The translations under genes and the position numbers were made by a program. The notes beneath the pieces were generated by a model. The model had not been told where the DNA came from and did not search any database. It was given only the letters and a program-made list of their open reading frames with translations. Below, piece after piece: positions 24,565 through 33,156 of a stretch of DNA of 64,000 bases. Within the stretch, counting starts at the first letter, position 1. Each line of letters starts with the position of its first letter. This stretch comes from JACQFK01 sp964619955 (GTDB lineage Bacteria; Planctomycetota; MHYJ01; JACPRB01). The stretch is taken from the NCBI GenBank assembly GCA_964619955.1, contig CAZUJF010000003.1:1-64000 (forward strand). The letters run 5' to 3'.

Positions 24565-24897
24565 CTACCAGCGGTCCCGGCCTCCGCCGCCGCCACGGCC
24601 GCCGCGGCCTCCGCCGCCGCCGTACCCGCCGCCGCCGCCGCCGCTGCGCGGCTCACGGGGCTTGGCTTCGTTGACGGTGATGGCGCGACCCGCGATTTCC
24701 TGCAGGTTCATCGCGGAGATCGCCGCCTGGGCCTGTCCGTTGTCCGGCATCTCGACGAAGCCGAAGCCGCGGGACCGGCCGGTCATGCGATCCATGATGA
24801 TCTGGACCGACGAAACCTCGCCGTGGGCCGCGAAGGCCTGGCGGATGTCGTCCTCGGTCGCCTGGTAGGAAAGATTGCCAACGTAGATGTTCGTCAT
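24565..24897 (-). CDS. RRM-domain, glycine-rich RNA-binding protein
   Basis: A 110-residue protein with one RNA recognition motif (residues 1-80) containing IYVGNLSY (RNP2) and GFGFVEM (RNP1), followed by a tail of Gly and Arg. Such proteins are common in cyanobacteria and planctomycetes and are often cold- or stress-responsive. It binds single-stranded RNA in the cytoplasm. A GAGGGTG lies just before the ATG. About 155 bases of leader separate it from gatB, with no other recognisable element. Confidence 0.93.
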   Translation of the reverse strand: MTNIYVGNLSYQATEDDIRQAFAAHGEVSSVQIIMDRMTGRSRGFGFVEMPDNGQAQAAISAMNLQEIAGRAITVNEAKPREPRSGGGGGGYGGGGGRGGRGGGGGRDRW

Positions 24898-25053
24898 CTA
24901 CACCCTCGAAAAAAGAAAACCGTAAACTCCAACCGGAAAGGAGGGTTGTTGGATGAAGCAGACGTGAGTCGCAGCACCGTCAAACCGAACTTCCCGAACA
25001 CTGGGGGGAAGTATAGGGGAAGCGCGTCGGAAAGACAATCCCTGATTGAGGGG

Positions 25054-26472
25054 TCAGGCCAGGAGGCGCCTCAGGAACTCCTCCGCCTTCCGGGCGTCGG
25101 CCCGGCCCTTCGTCAGCTTCATGACGCCGCCGACGAGGGACTTGAGCGCCGCCTCCTTGCCCGCCTTGAAGTCGGCCGCCGCCTTGGGGTTGGCGGCGAT
25201 CGCGGCCTTCGCGGCCTCCTCGATCGCGCCTGAATCGGAGACCTTGGCGAGCCCCTTCGCCTGCACGATGGCGCCGGGCAGGCCGCCCGCCTCGACCATC
25301 TCGAGGAAGACCTCCTTGGCGCTTGCCCCCGTCAGGGTGTCGGACTCCACCAGCGCGATCAGCTCGACGAGCCCCTCGGGCGTCGCCTTGACCGCCGACA
25401 TCTCGAGTTTCTTCTCGTTGAGGATCTTGTTGAGCTCGTTGGCCAGCCAGTTCGCGACCGGCTTGGGTTTGCCCGACTTCTTCGCCGCCGTTTCGAAGAA
25501 CGCGCTCATCGCGGGGTCGCCGGAAAGGATCTTCGCGTCGTAGTCGGAGAGGGCGTAGTCCTTCTGCAGCCGCACCCGCTTCTGCGCGGGCAGCTCCGGG
25601 ATCAGCGCGCGCACCTGCTCCACCCAGGCCGCCGGCACTTTCAGCGGCGGCAGGTCGGGCTCGGGGAAGTACCGGTAGTCGTGGGCGTCTTCCTTGGTCC
25701 GCATCAGGCGCGTCGCGCCGCGTTCGACGTCCCAGAGGCGGGTCTCCTGGACGATCTTGCCGCCCGCCTCGAGCGTCTTGAGGTGGCGCTGCTGCTCGTA
25801 CTCCATCGCCTGCTTCGCGTGTTTGAAGGAGTTCAGGTTCTTGATCTCGGTCTTCGTGCCGAAGGGCTTCGTGCCCTTGGGGCGCAGCGAGAGGTTCACG
25901 TCGCAGCGCAGCTCGCCCTTCTCCATGTCGCACTCCGAGACGCCCGCGGCCTGCAGGATCGTCTTGAGCGCGATCATGTACTGGTAGACCTCGTCCGACG
26001 AGCGGAAGTCCGGCTCGGTCACGATCTCGCAGAGCGGCGTGCCCGTGCGGTTCAGGTCCACGAAGCTGCGCCCGCCGCCCTCCTCGTGGATGAGCTTGCC
26101 CGCGTCCTCCTCGAGATGCGCGCGCGTGATGCCGATGCGCTTGCCGCCCTCGATCTCCACCCAGCCGTTCTTCGAGAAGGGCAGGTCGTACTGGGAGATC
26201 TGGTAGTTCTTGGGCAGGTCGGGGTAGAAGTAGTTCTTCCGGTCGAATTTCGTGTATTCGGGGATCTCGCAGTTGAGCGCGAGCGCGGCGCGCAGGCCCA
26301 GCTCGAAGGCCGCCTTGTTGAGCACCGGCAGCGAGCCGGGATGGCCCAGGCAGACGGGACAGGTCTGGGTGTTCGGGGGGCCGCCGAAGCGCACTTCGCA
26401 GCCGCAGAAGAGCTTCGTGCGCGTCTTCAGCTGGACGTGGGTCTCGATGCCGGCGACGAGTTCGTATTCCAT
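25054..26472 (-). CDS. gatB: Asp-tRNA(Asn)/Glu-tRNA(Gln) amidotransferase subunit B
   Basis: A 472-residue protein, full length for GatB. The N-terminus YELVAGIETHVQLKT and the zinc-site region FCGCEVRFGGPPNTQTCPVC are diagnostic, followed by GTPLCEIVTEPDFRS and the C-terminal tail domain that grips tRNA. With GatA and GatC (not in the window) it converts mischarged Glu-tRNA(Gln) or Asp-tRNA(Asn). A TATAAT at 26499-26494, inside the end of the upstream gene, may drive it, and AGGA precedes the ATG. Confidence 0.97.
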   Translation of the reverse strand: MEYELVAGIETHVQLKTRTKLFCGCEVRFGGPPNTQTCPVCLGHPGSLPVLNKAAFELGLRAALALNCEIPEYTKFDRKNYFYPDLPKNYQISQYDLPFSKNGWVEIEGGKRIGITRAHLEEDAGKLIHEEGGGRSFVDLNRTGTPLCEIVTEPDFRSSDEVYQYMIALKTILQAAGVSECDMEKGELRCDVNLSLRPKGTKPFGTKTEIKNLNSFKHAKQAMEYEQQRHLKTLEAGGKIVQETRLWDVERGATRLMRTKEDAHDYRYFPEPDLPPLKVPAAWVEQVRALIPELPAQKRVRLQKDYALSDYDAKILSGDPAMSAFFETAAKKSGKPKPVANWLANELNKILNEKKLEMSAVKATPEGLVELIALVESDTLTGASAKEVFLEMVEAGGLPGAIVQAKGLAKVSDSGAIEEAAKAAIAANPKAAADFKAGKEAALKSLVGGVMKLTKGRADARKAEEFLRRLLA

Positions 26473-26477
26473 AGGTC

Positions 26478-28508
26478 CTATTTGAGGTCCCGGATTATAG
26501 CGTCCAGAAGCTCCTGAATCACGGGACTCATGACTTCGTCTCGCTCGTCCGCGATCAGGCCTTTCCAGGTGTCCAGGCGGCGGCGGGCCTCCTCCGGCGC
26601 CGCGCCGCGGACGAGGTCCCGCAAGGGCTCCTCGAGCGCCCGGCGGGCCTCGTCGGGACGGCCCAGCGCGCGAAGCGCCCGCGCGCGGGCGACCGGGCCC
26701 AGCTTGAGCCGGTCCAGGTTCTCGAGCTCGGCGCCCGCCTTCTCCCCCAGGCGGAGCGCCTCCGCGTAGTGCCGCTTCGCCTCCTCGCCGTCCAGCAGAC
26801 GGGCCAGCGCGTACGGATTGCCCGCGTAGGTCGGGTAGAGTTCCAGGGCGCGCCGCTGCGCGGCGACGGCTTCGGATTTGCGGCCCTGTTCCCGGAGGAT
26901 CTGGGCTTTGAGGTGGTGGAGGGGCGACGAGCGCGGCTGCAGGGCGATCGCCGCGTCGACGTCGGCGAGCGAGCGCCGCAGCAGGGCGAGGCTGCGGGGG
27001 ATCTCCGCGTTAAGGGGGTTGTGCCCCCGGGCGGCCTCCAGCAGGCGGACCGCGTCGGCGGGCCGGCGGAGAGCCTCCGCGAATTCCTGGTCGGCGGCGA
27101 GCGCGGCGGGGACGGTCCACAACAGGAGGGGGAGCAGGACCGCGGCGAGCAGCAGCGTCGCGACGATGGCGGCCCGGCGCGGCAATTCCTTCGCGAGGCC
27201 GCCGCCGAGACAGGCGAGGACGGCGCCGAGGGCGGCGGCCGTGCCGGCCTCGTTGAAGTCGTAGTCGACGAGGAGGTGCGCCATGAACGCGGCGAGGCCC
27301 GCCGTGGCGCCGATCCGGGTCCAGGGACCGAACGGCTGTCCCCGGAGGAGGCGGTGGCCGAGCCACCAGACTCCGGCGAGCAGCGGGGCGATGAACTCGC
27401 CGCTCATCCCGCAGAAGTAGACTCCGAGGAGGCCCAGCCCCGCCAGCAGCAGCGGGGGCGGGAGCTTCGAGGGCTCCTCCGCCGTTTCGTGGGGACGCAG
27501 CCCCGCGCGCAGCCCGAGGCCCAGGAGCAGCAGCAGCGCGAGCAGCCCCGGGATCCCGAGTTCCGCGAGGATCTGCAGGTAGTCGTTGTGCGCCTTCCGC
27601 GATTCCTGCGGCACGTCGCTCTTGAGCTCGAAGTAGTGCTCCTGCCACTGGTCGAGGCCGACGCCCAGGAAGGGCGCCCGCGTGATCATGGCGCGGGTGG
27701 CGTCCCAGTAAACCGAACGCACGTGGAGCGAATGACTCTTCTGAAGCGCGGCGGGCATCGGCCCGGCGCAGAGGACGAGGGCGCCCAGGATGCCGATCCC
27801 AGCGACCCAGGCCCCGCGCTTCCACGCGAGGGCGGCGAACGCGAGGGCGCCGAAGCCGAGCGCGACGGCCCCGCCGAGCGATCCGGTGAGGGCGAGCACG
27901 ACGAGTCCCAGCAGGAGCAGGACGGCGCGCACGGCGCGCCCGCGCGGGTCGTCCAGCAGCGATCCGGCGACGATGGGCAGCGTGAGGGCGAGGAAGCCGG
28001 CGAGCTGGTTGGGTCCTCCGAAGGTGCCGAAGACCTCGTTCGTGCGGATGCGGCGGGCGAGTTCCACGGAGGACGTGCGCGCCGCCTCGGCCTCGAGCAG
28101 CGGGAAGAGCACGAGGCGCTGGAGGAGGGCGCAGGCGAGGATTGCGGCGAGGGCCGGCAGCAGGAGTTCGAGCACCCCGCGGCGCTCGAAGGTCTGGGCG
28201 AGCAGGAAGACGAGCGCGCCGAGCGAGGCGTAGCCGAGCGCGGCTTCGAGGGCGGGCAGGCGGTACGAGGCGTTGAGCACGGAGCCCGCGCCGAGCAGGG
28301 CGAGGGCGAGCAGGGGGCCTTCGAACGTGGTGAAGCGGACGCGGCCTCCGCCGGCGAGGGCGCGGGACGCGGTCCAGCAGGCCAGCCCCGCGAAGGGCAG
28401 CAGGTTCAGGAAGAGGTTCACGCCGGTGCCGGCCGAGGGGGCGGGAACCCAGAGGCGCAGCAGCAGGCCCAGCGCCGCGATCGTGGCGGCGAGGCGGTCA
28501 GCCTGCAC
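26478..28508 (-). CDS. O-antigen ligase/polymerase-like membrane protein with TPR tail
   Basis: A 676-residue protein: about twelve transmembrane helices (residues 5-470), with the Wzy_C/WaaL-type periplasmic loop (YWDATRAMITRAPFLGVGLDQW and KAHNDYLQILAELGIPG), then a C-terminal segment of TPR-like helices. Such proteins polymerise or ligate O-antigen, or glycosylate proteins. The GTG start overlaps the upstream WecA-like gene by 11 bases, so both are co-translated, consistent with a polysaccharide built on undecaprenyl phosphate and then transferred. Ligase and polymerase cannot be told apart. Confidence 0.88.
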   Translation of the reverse strand: MQADRLAATIAALGLLLRLWVPAPSAGTGVNLFLNLLPFAGLACWTASRALAGGGRVRFTTFEGPLLALALLGAGSVLNASYRLPALEAALGYASLGALVFLLAQTFERRGVLELLLPALAAILACALLQRLVLFPLLEAEAARTSSVELARRIRTNEVFGTFGGPNQLAGFLALTLPIVAGSLLDDPRGRAVRAVLLLLGLVVLALTGSLGGAVALGFGALAFAALAWKRGAWVAGIGILGALVLCAGPMPAALQKSHSLHVRSVYWDATRAMITRAPFLGVGLDQWQEHYFELKSDVPQESRKAHNDYLQILAELGIPGLLALLLLLGLGLRAGLRPHETAEEPSKLPPPLLLAGLGLLGVYFCGMSGEFIAPLLAGVWWLGHRLLRGQPFGPWTRIGATAGLAAFMAHLLVDYDFNEAGTAAALGAVLACLGGGLAKELPRRAAIVATLLLAAVLLPLLLWTVPAALAADQEFAEALRRPADAVRLLEAARGHNPLNAEIPRSLALLRRSLADVDAAIALQPRSSPLHHLKAQILREQGRKSEAVAAQRRALELYPTYAGNPYALARLLDGEEAKRHYAEALRLGEKAGAELENLDRLKLGPVARARALRALGRPDEARRALEEPLRDLVRGAAPEEARRRLDTWKGLIADERDEVMSPVIQELLDAIIRDLK
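26494..26499 (-). promoter_or_regulatory. -10 box of gatB inside the upstream gene
   Basis: TATAAT on the minus strand, 21 bases before the gatB ATG, within the last codons of the gene at 26478-28508. It allows gatB to be expressed apart from the O-antigen genes. Confidence 0.5.
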
Positions 28509-29481
28509 GGCGGCGTCCCGCGATTTCGAGGACCGCGATGAGCGCGAACGTGAGCAGGATCTGCCCCAGCACGAGGAGGGCCTCGGTCTTGCGGACGTGG
28601 TAGAGCAGGGCGGCGGAGAGGCCGGTGAAGAGGGTGAGGGCGTAGATCGTGAGCACGGCCTGGCGGCGCGTGAGGCCGAGCGCGACGAGGCGGTGCGCGA
28701 GATGGCTGGTGTCCCCCTGGAAGAGCGGCCGGCGCTGGATCAGGCGGATGAGCAGGACGCCGCCCGTGTCGTAGAGGGGCACCGCGAGGACGGCCAGCGG
28801 CACGAGGTACGTGTAGAGCGGATAGTGCGAATCGTAGAAGGTGAAGCGGACGGTGAGGCAGGCGAGCCAGAACCCGATGAAGAGACTGCCCGCGTCGCCG
28901 AGGAAGATCTCCGCCGGGGCGAAGTTGAAGACGAGGAAGGCGAGGCAGGCGCCGACGAGCGGGCCGAGGAGGAGGGCGACCGGCGCCTGCCCGGTCTGGA
29001 TCGCGATGGCGAGGAAGGCGCCGCCGGCGAGGGCGGCGACGCCGGACGTGAGGCCGTCCATGTGGTCGAGCAGGTTGAACGCGTTGGTGACGCCCACGAT
29101 CCAGAGCACGGTGACGAGGGCGCCGACGCCGGGGGCGGCGTCGAAGAGCTCCAGGCGCAGGCCGCTCCAGACCATGCCGGCGGCGACGAGGACCTGAACC
29201 AGGAGTTTTATTTTCGGCGTGAGCTTGAAGCGGTCGTCGACGAGGCCGAGCGTGAGCATGGCGAGGGAGCCCAGCGTGAGCGGGAGGGAGAAGGGGAGCG
29301 CCAGCGCGAGGACCGCCGCGGCGACGGCGATGCCGCCGCCGTAGGGGACGGGGTCCGTGTGGATCTTGCGGGGCCCGGGCCGGTCCAGGAAGCCGGCGCG
29401 CCGGGCGATCGCGCGGACGAGGGGGGTGAGCAGGAGGACGAGCCCGGCGGCCGCCGCTGCGTTCCAGAAGGGGTCCTTCAC
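28498..29481 (-). CDS. WecA/TagO-like undecaprenyl-phosphate sugar-1-phosphate transferase
   Basis: A 327-residue polytopic protein of the glycosyltransferase 4 (MraY/WecA) family. It has the metal and catalytic motifs GLVDDRF, NAFNLLDHMDGL and FLGDAGS. It starts a lipid-linked glycan by loading a HexNAc-1-phosphate (usually GlcNAc) on undecaprenyl phosphate at the inner membrane. The start is GTG at 29481, nine bases after TACAAT (29496-29491), with no Shine-Dalgarno. Specificity beyond HexNAc is not readable. Confidence 0.92.
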   Translation of the reverse strand: MKDPFWNAAAAAGLVLLLTPLVRAIARRAGFLDRPGPRKIHTDPVPYGGGIAVAAAVLALALPFSLPLTLGSLAMLTLGLVDDRFKLTPKIKLLVQVLVAAGMVWSGLRLELFDAAPGVGALVTVLWIVGVTNAFNLLDHMDGLTSGVAALAGGAFLAIAIQTGQAPVALLLGPLVGACLAFLVFNFAPAEIFLGDAGSLFIGFWLACLTVRFTFYDSHYPLYTYLVPLAVLAVPLYDTGGVLLIRLIQRRPLFQGDTSHLAHRLVALGLTRRQAVLTIYALTLFTGLSAALLYHVRKTEALLVLGQILLTFALIAVLEIAGRRRAG

Positions 29482-29490
29482 GCGGGGCGG

Positions 29491-29496
29491 ATTGTA
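29491..29496 (-). promoter_or_regulatory. -10 element of the WecA-like gene
   Basis: TACAAT ends nine bases before the GTG start; a near-leaderless transcript is predicted. Confidence 0.5.
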
Positions 29497-29571
29497 GCAT
29501 GGGGGTCCGTCACGAATGCCCGTGACTTTCCGCCGCTCCCGGCCTATTCAGCGTCGGAAAGGACGATGCTT

Positions 29572-30930
29572 ATGCCCGCTTTCCTGCTGGTCCTTGCGCT
29601 CGCCGCCGCCCAGAGCGATCCTGCGCCCGCGCCGCCCGAAAAGCCGGAGCTTCTCGGGGTGGGTGTGCAGCGGACGATGCAGCTGCTCGCCGGCAGCACG
29701 GCGGAGAAGCCGAACCGCGTGAAGATCCTCTTCTACGGCCAGTCCATCACCGCGGGCGACGGCTGGGCGAAGCTCGTCACGGAGGATCTGAGCCGCCGCT
29801 ATCCCCACGCGCGCATCGAGGCCAGGAACCTCGCCATCAGCGGCTTCTCCAGCCAGCTGCTCGTCCGCACGACCGACCACGACGTTCTCCCGTTCTACCC
29901 CGACCTGATGATTTTCCACGTCTACGGCTCGCACAGCGACTACGACGCGCTCATCCGGAAGGTCCGCAGCCGCACGACGGCCGACGTGCTGATGCAGAGC
30001 GATCACGTCACCGAATGGCCGGAGCCGAAGGCGTCCGGGAACTTCTGGACCGAGCAGAAGGCCTGGGGCGACAAGATGAACTACTTCCTGCTCCCCGCCA
30101 TCGCCGAGAAGTACGGCTGCGCGTTCCATCCCCAGCGCTGGGAGTGGGTCCGCTATCTCAAGGACCACGGCCTCGAGCCCAAGGCCCTCCTGAGCGACAA
30201 CGTGCATCTGAACCCGCGCGGCCACCGGCTCATGGCGCAGCTCCTGTCGCGCTATCTCGTCCATCGCCCCGAACTGCCCGCCGACGCGTGGAAGGACCGC
30301 GTCCGCAGCGTGAAACCCGAATGGAAGGACGGGGTCTTGCGGGTCGAGTTCGACGGGAACCGCGTCGAGGCGATTGCCGGCGCGGGGCCGGCGGGCGAGG
30401 CGGACGTGCTCGTCGACGGCAAGGCGCCAAGTTCATTCGCCGGCTGCCACACGATCACCCGGGCGACGACGGCGCCGGGCGGCTGGTTTCCCGCGCTCAA
30501 ACACGTCGCCTGGAACACGGTGCCCGTTGTCGAGACCTGGACGGCGCGGATCGGCGGCGCGGCCCCGGGGGGGAAGGACTTCGCGTTCGAGGTCCGCGGT
30601 TCCGTCACGGGTCCCGACGGCGCCGGTCGCGGCGGCGAGAAGTTCGTCTCCAAGAGCGGCCGGGTCGTGATCGAACCCGCGGACTGGAGCTTCGACTACG
30701 CCTGGAACGTCTCGAAAAAGGCCGTGCCCGAAGGCTTCGAGGTTTCCTGGAAGGTCGTCCGGCTCGGCGCCGATCAAATCAGCGTGGCGCCTGACGCGGA
30801 TCCGGCGCCGGCGCCGATCCTGCTGGCCTCGGACCTACCGCCCGGGAAGCACGTGCTGGAGCTCAGGGCGGGGAAGGGGCCTCCGCCGCCGCTGCGGGAG
30901 CTCCGCGTCTATTCGCCGCCGATCCGCTGA
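29572..30930 (+). CDS. Secreted SGNH-hydrolase-type esterase with beta-sandwich tail
   Basis: A 452-residue protein with a signal peptide (LALAAAQ). The SGNH domain begins with LFYGQSITAG (Ser in block I), and DNVHLNPRGH holds the catalytic Asp and His. The C-terminal 150 residues look beta-rich. Such GDSL-like proteins remove acyl groups from glycans. The ATG at 29572 is chosen because GGAAAGGA lies eight bases before it; another ATG two codons upstream is too close to that site. It converges on the beta-helix protein at 30934. Confidence 0.83.
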   Translation: MPAFLLVLALAAAQSDPAPAPPEKPELLGVGVQRTMQLLAGSTAEKPNRVKILFYGQSITAGDGWAKLVTEDLSRRYPHARIEARNLAISGFSSQLLVRTTDHDVLPFYPDLMIFHVYGSHSDYDALIRKVRSRTTADVLMQSDHVTEWPEPKASGNFWTEQKAWGDKMNYFLLPAIAEKYGCAFHPQRWEWVRYLKDHGLEPKALLSDNVHLNPRGHRLMAQLLSRYLVHRPELPADAWKDRVRSVKPEWKDGVLRVEFDGNRVEAIAGAGPAGEADVLVDGKAPSSFAGCHTITRATTAPGGWFPALKHVAWNTVPVVETWTARIGGAAPGGKDFAFEVRGSVTGPDGAGRGGEKFVSKSGRVVIEPADWSFDYAWNVSKKAVPEGFEVSWKVVRLGADQISVAPDADPAPAPILLASDLPPGKHVLELRAGKGPPPPLRELRVYSPPIR

Positions 30931-30933
30931 TGG

Positions 30934-32334
30934 CTACTTCTTCTCCGAAGGCCCGGCCTTCCAGCCGTCGACCGTGAATTCGCCGCGGGCGCCGCACTCG
31001 AACTTCAGGGGCTTTTCGAGGCCGGCCGGGGCATCCCCCTTGGCGTTCTCGTAGCGGTCGGTGTCGGACACGTTGGTGAGCGCGTTGTTCCGGATCAACG
31101 CGCCGGTGCTTTCCTTGCAGCGGAGCAGGGGCCGCGCCTGGCCCTGGCACTCGATGAGGTTGTCCCGGAGGGTGATGGTCTTGAAATCGCAGCCGGGATT
31201 GAACCCGAAGAGCCCCTCCTTGCGGGGCGTGGCGGTGGTCCGGGCGATGACGTGGTTGTTGCGGATCTCCAGGTTGTTGAAGATCTCGTTGATCCAGATC
31301 ACCCCGCGACCGGGATTGCTGACCAGGTTGTTGTGGAACTTCGCGGGGCCGGGGGCGGCCGCGTTGCCGAAGCCGGAGATGAGGTTCCCCCCGTCCTTCT
31401 GCGCGTCGAAATCGAAGAGGTTGTGGCTGATCTCGACGCCGTTGCGGACGAACTCGATCGAGTAGCCCGACAGCATCCAGTTGTGGTGGATGTGGAAGGT
31501 CCGGCCGCTGGCGGGGACCGGCCCGCCGGCGTGTTTGGGGATCGAGATCGCGCCGTGGCAGACGTTGTGGTCGATTTCCACGTCCTCGTCGTTCTCGAAG
31601 GGGAATTCGATCGAGAAGTCCACCTTGATCGTGTTGTGATGGATGCGGGTGCGCTTCCCCTGGCGGCCCTTGATGCCGTAGAACTCGTCGGCCTTGCCCG
31701 TCTGGGTGCGGGTGAAGGTGTTGTTGTAGATCTCGCTGTCGGCGATCCAGATGGCGAAGATCGCCCCGCCGGTGATGCCGCCCTTGAGGCCGGGCTCGCC
31801 GCGCTCCCAGCGGCCGCCGGCGTCGATGAATTCGCAGTCGTGGATCTTCGCGTTCTGCATCGAGAAGGTCCGGATGCCGGTCCAGAGCGTGTCCTGGATG
31901 CGGAGGTGGTGCAGGCGGGCGTCCTTGTTGGCGAATCCGTAGATGGCCCCGTGGAGCTGGGGGCCCCGGAGGGTCAGGTCCGAGATCGTGACGCCGGACG
32001 CCTTCTCCTTGAGCCGGATGAGATAGGCCTGGGTGTCCATGCCGGCGGTCCTCATCTCCGGATCGGGAAGGGTCTTGGTCGAGGGCTTCCAGCCCGCCAC
32101 GTGCGTGAGGATGGTCTTGTCCATGCCGGCGCCCTTGAGGGTCATGCCGGACTTGGGCTCGAGGGGCGCCTCGAGTTCGTACGTGCCGGGGGCGATCTCG
32201 ATGGACGCTCCCTCGGCCCCGTTGCGGACGGCGGCGACGAGGGCGGCCGCGGTGTCGACGACATCGCCGGCGGCGGCCGGAGTCGTGCTGCACAGAGTCA
32301 GGCACACGGCGGCGGCGCAAGTGAGGCGCTTCAT
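30934..32334 (-). CDS. Secreted right-handed parallel beta-helix protein
   Basis: A 466-residue protein with a signal peptide (TTPAAAG). Many PbH1-type repeats are visible, with short N-rich turns (IHDCEFIDA, IYNNTFTRT, IHHNTIKV, ISHNLFDF). The fold is shared by pectate lyases, alginate lyases and NosD-like proteins, and the early segment DVVDTAAALVAAVRNGAEG resembles the start of polysaccharide-lyase-like domains. It probably binds or cleaves an acidic polysaccharide, although catalytic residues are not assignable. AGGAG precedes the ATG, so this gene has a normal leader. Confidence 0.85.
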   Translation of the reverse strand: MKRLTCAAAVCLTLCSTTPAAAGDVVDTAAALVAAVRNGAEGASIEIAPGTYELEAPLEPKSGMTLKGAGMDKTILTHVAGWKPSTKTLPDPEMRTAGMDTQAYLIRLKEKASGVTISDLTLRGPQLHGAIYGFANKDARLHHLRIQDTLWTGIRTFSMQNAKIHDCEFIDAGGRWERGEPGLKGGITGGAIFAIWIADSEIYNNTFTRTQTGKADEFYGIKGRQGKRTRIHHNTIKVDFSIEFPFENDEDVEIDHNVCHGAISIPKHAGGPVPASGRTFHIHHNWMLSGYSIEFVRNGVEISHNLFDFDAQKDGGNLISGFGNAAAPGPAKFHNNLVSNPGRGVIWINEIFNNLEIRNNHVIARTTATPRKEGLFGFNPGCDFKTITLRDNLIECQGQARPLLRCKESTGALIRNNALTNVSDTDRYENAKGDAPAGLEKPLKFECGARGEFTVDGWKAGPSEKK

Positions 32335-32558
32335 GGGCTCCTATCCTTTCGTTCCGTGGGAGAAATGGACCGGTGCAAGATTAGCACGAGGAAGAGAGGG
32401 AAGGCATGAGAAAGCGGCTCCTGCGATCGCGGGTTCTGATCTTTTGACACGAACTGCAAAGGCGCGCTTGGCCGCCGCTCCCCTCGGCGGACTGCCGGAG
32501 CGCGACGGACCCCTGACGCCGGCGAGCGCGAGGCCGCGCGGATCCCCGGATCTTGGGG

Positions 32559-32564
32559 TATCCT
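32559..32564 (+). promoter_or_regulatory. -10 element of the lipoprotein gene
   Basis: TATCCT ends nine bases before the ATG at 32574; no Shine-Dalgarno sequence intervenes. Confidence 0.5.
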
Positions 32565-32573
32565 GAAACAGAC

Positions 32574-33095
32574 ATGAACGTTCGAGGGGCGCGCTGCTCC
32601 GCGGGACTGCTGGCCGTCCTGCTCGCCGCGGGCGGCTGCACGGTCAAGGGACACGGGAAGGCCGCGACGCCGGCCTGGAAGGTCACCGTGGAGGAAACCC
32701 CGCTGGCCGTCCCGCCCCAACCCCTCCGGAGTGGAGCGGTGGAGTTGCGGATCCGGCAGGCTTTCCTGGAGGAGCACAAGACCATCCTCGAGACGCAGCA
32801 CTGGAAGGCCCGCGTCCGCGGGACCGTCGTCAGCCCGGCGCCGCTGCCCCTCGCCGATCTCTCGGGCGCCTTCACGTTCGTCGGGAAATCCGGCAAGGTC
32901 TACCGGGCCCACGTGTCGACGGTGGGACCGGGACGCCAGACCTGGCAGCACCAGCAGCACACGGGGAAGCCGACCCAGCTGCCGGCGAACGTTCCGGGCG
33001 AGCTGGACATCTGGACGCAGATCGGCGACGCCCAGAGCCACGACGAGCCGGTGCTGCTCACGTTCCGGGACGTCCGCGTCCCCCTCGGCCGCTGA
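32574..33095 (+). CDS. Small lipoprotein of unknown function
   Basis: A 173-residue protein with a lipoprotein signal peptide and lipobox LAAGGC (Cys22). The mature part is beta-rich and ends in a short conserved-looking segment (DEPVLLTFRDVRVPLG). No family recognised. The start is set by the -10 just upstream and by the signal peptide; seven upstream codons are in frame but overlap that -10. The 238 bases before it show no other gene. Confidence 0.7.
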   Translation: MNVRGARCSAGLLAVLLAAGGCTVKGHGKAATPAWKVTVEETPLAVPPQPLRSGAVELRIRQAFLEEHKTILETQHWKARVRGTVVSPAPLPLADLSGAFTFVGKSGKVYRAHVSTVGPGRQTWQHQQHTGKPTQLPANVPGELDIWTQIGDAQSHDEPVLLTFRDVRVPLGR

Positions 33096-33142
33096 GCCCC
33101 GCGGCGGCGCCGGCGGCCGATGCTTCCTTGGGAGACGTTGGG

Positions 33143-33148
33143 TACACT
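33143..33148 (+). promoter_or_regulatory. -10 element of the tandem SGNH gene
   Basis: TACACT ends eight bases before the ATG at 33157. Confidence 0.5.
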
Positions 33149-33156
33149 GGGCGGAT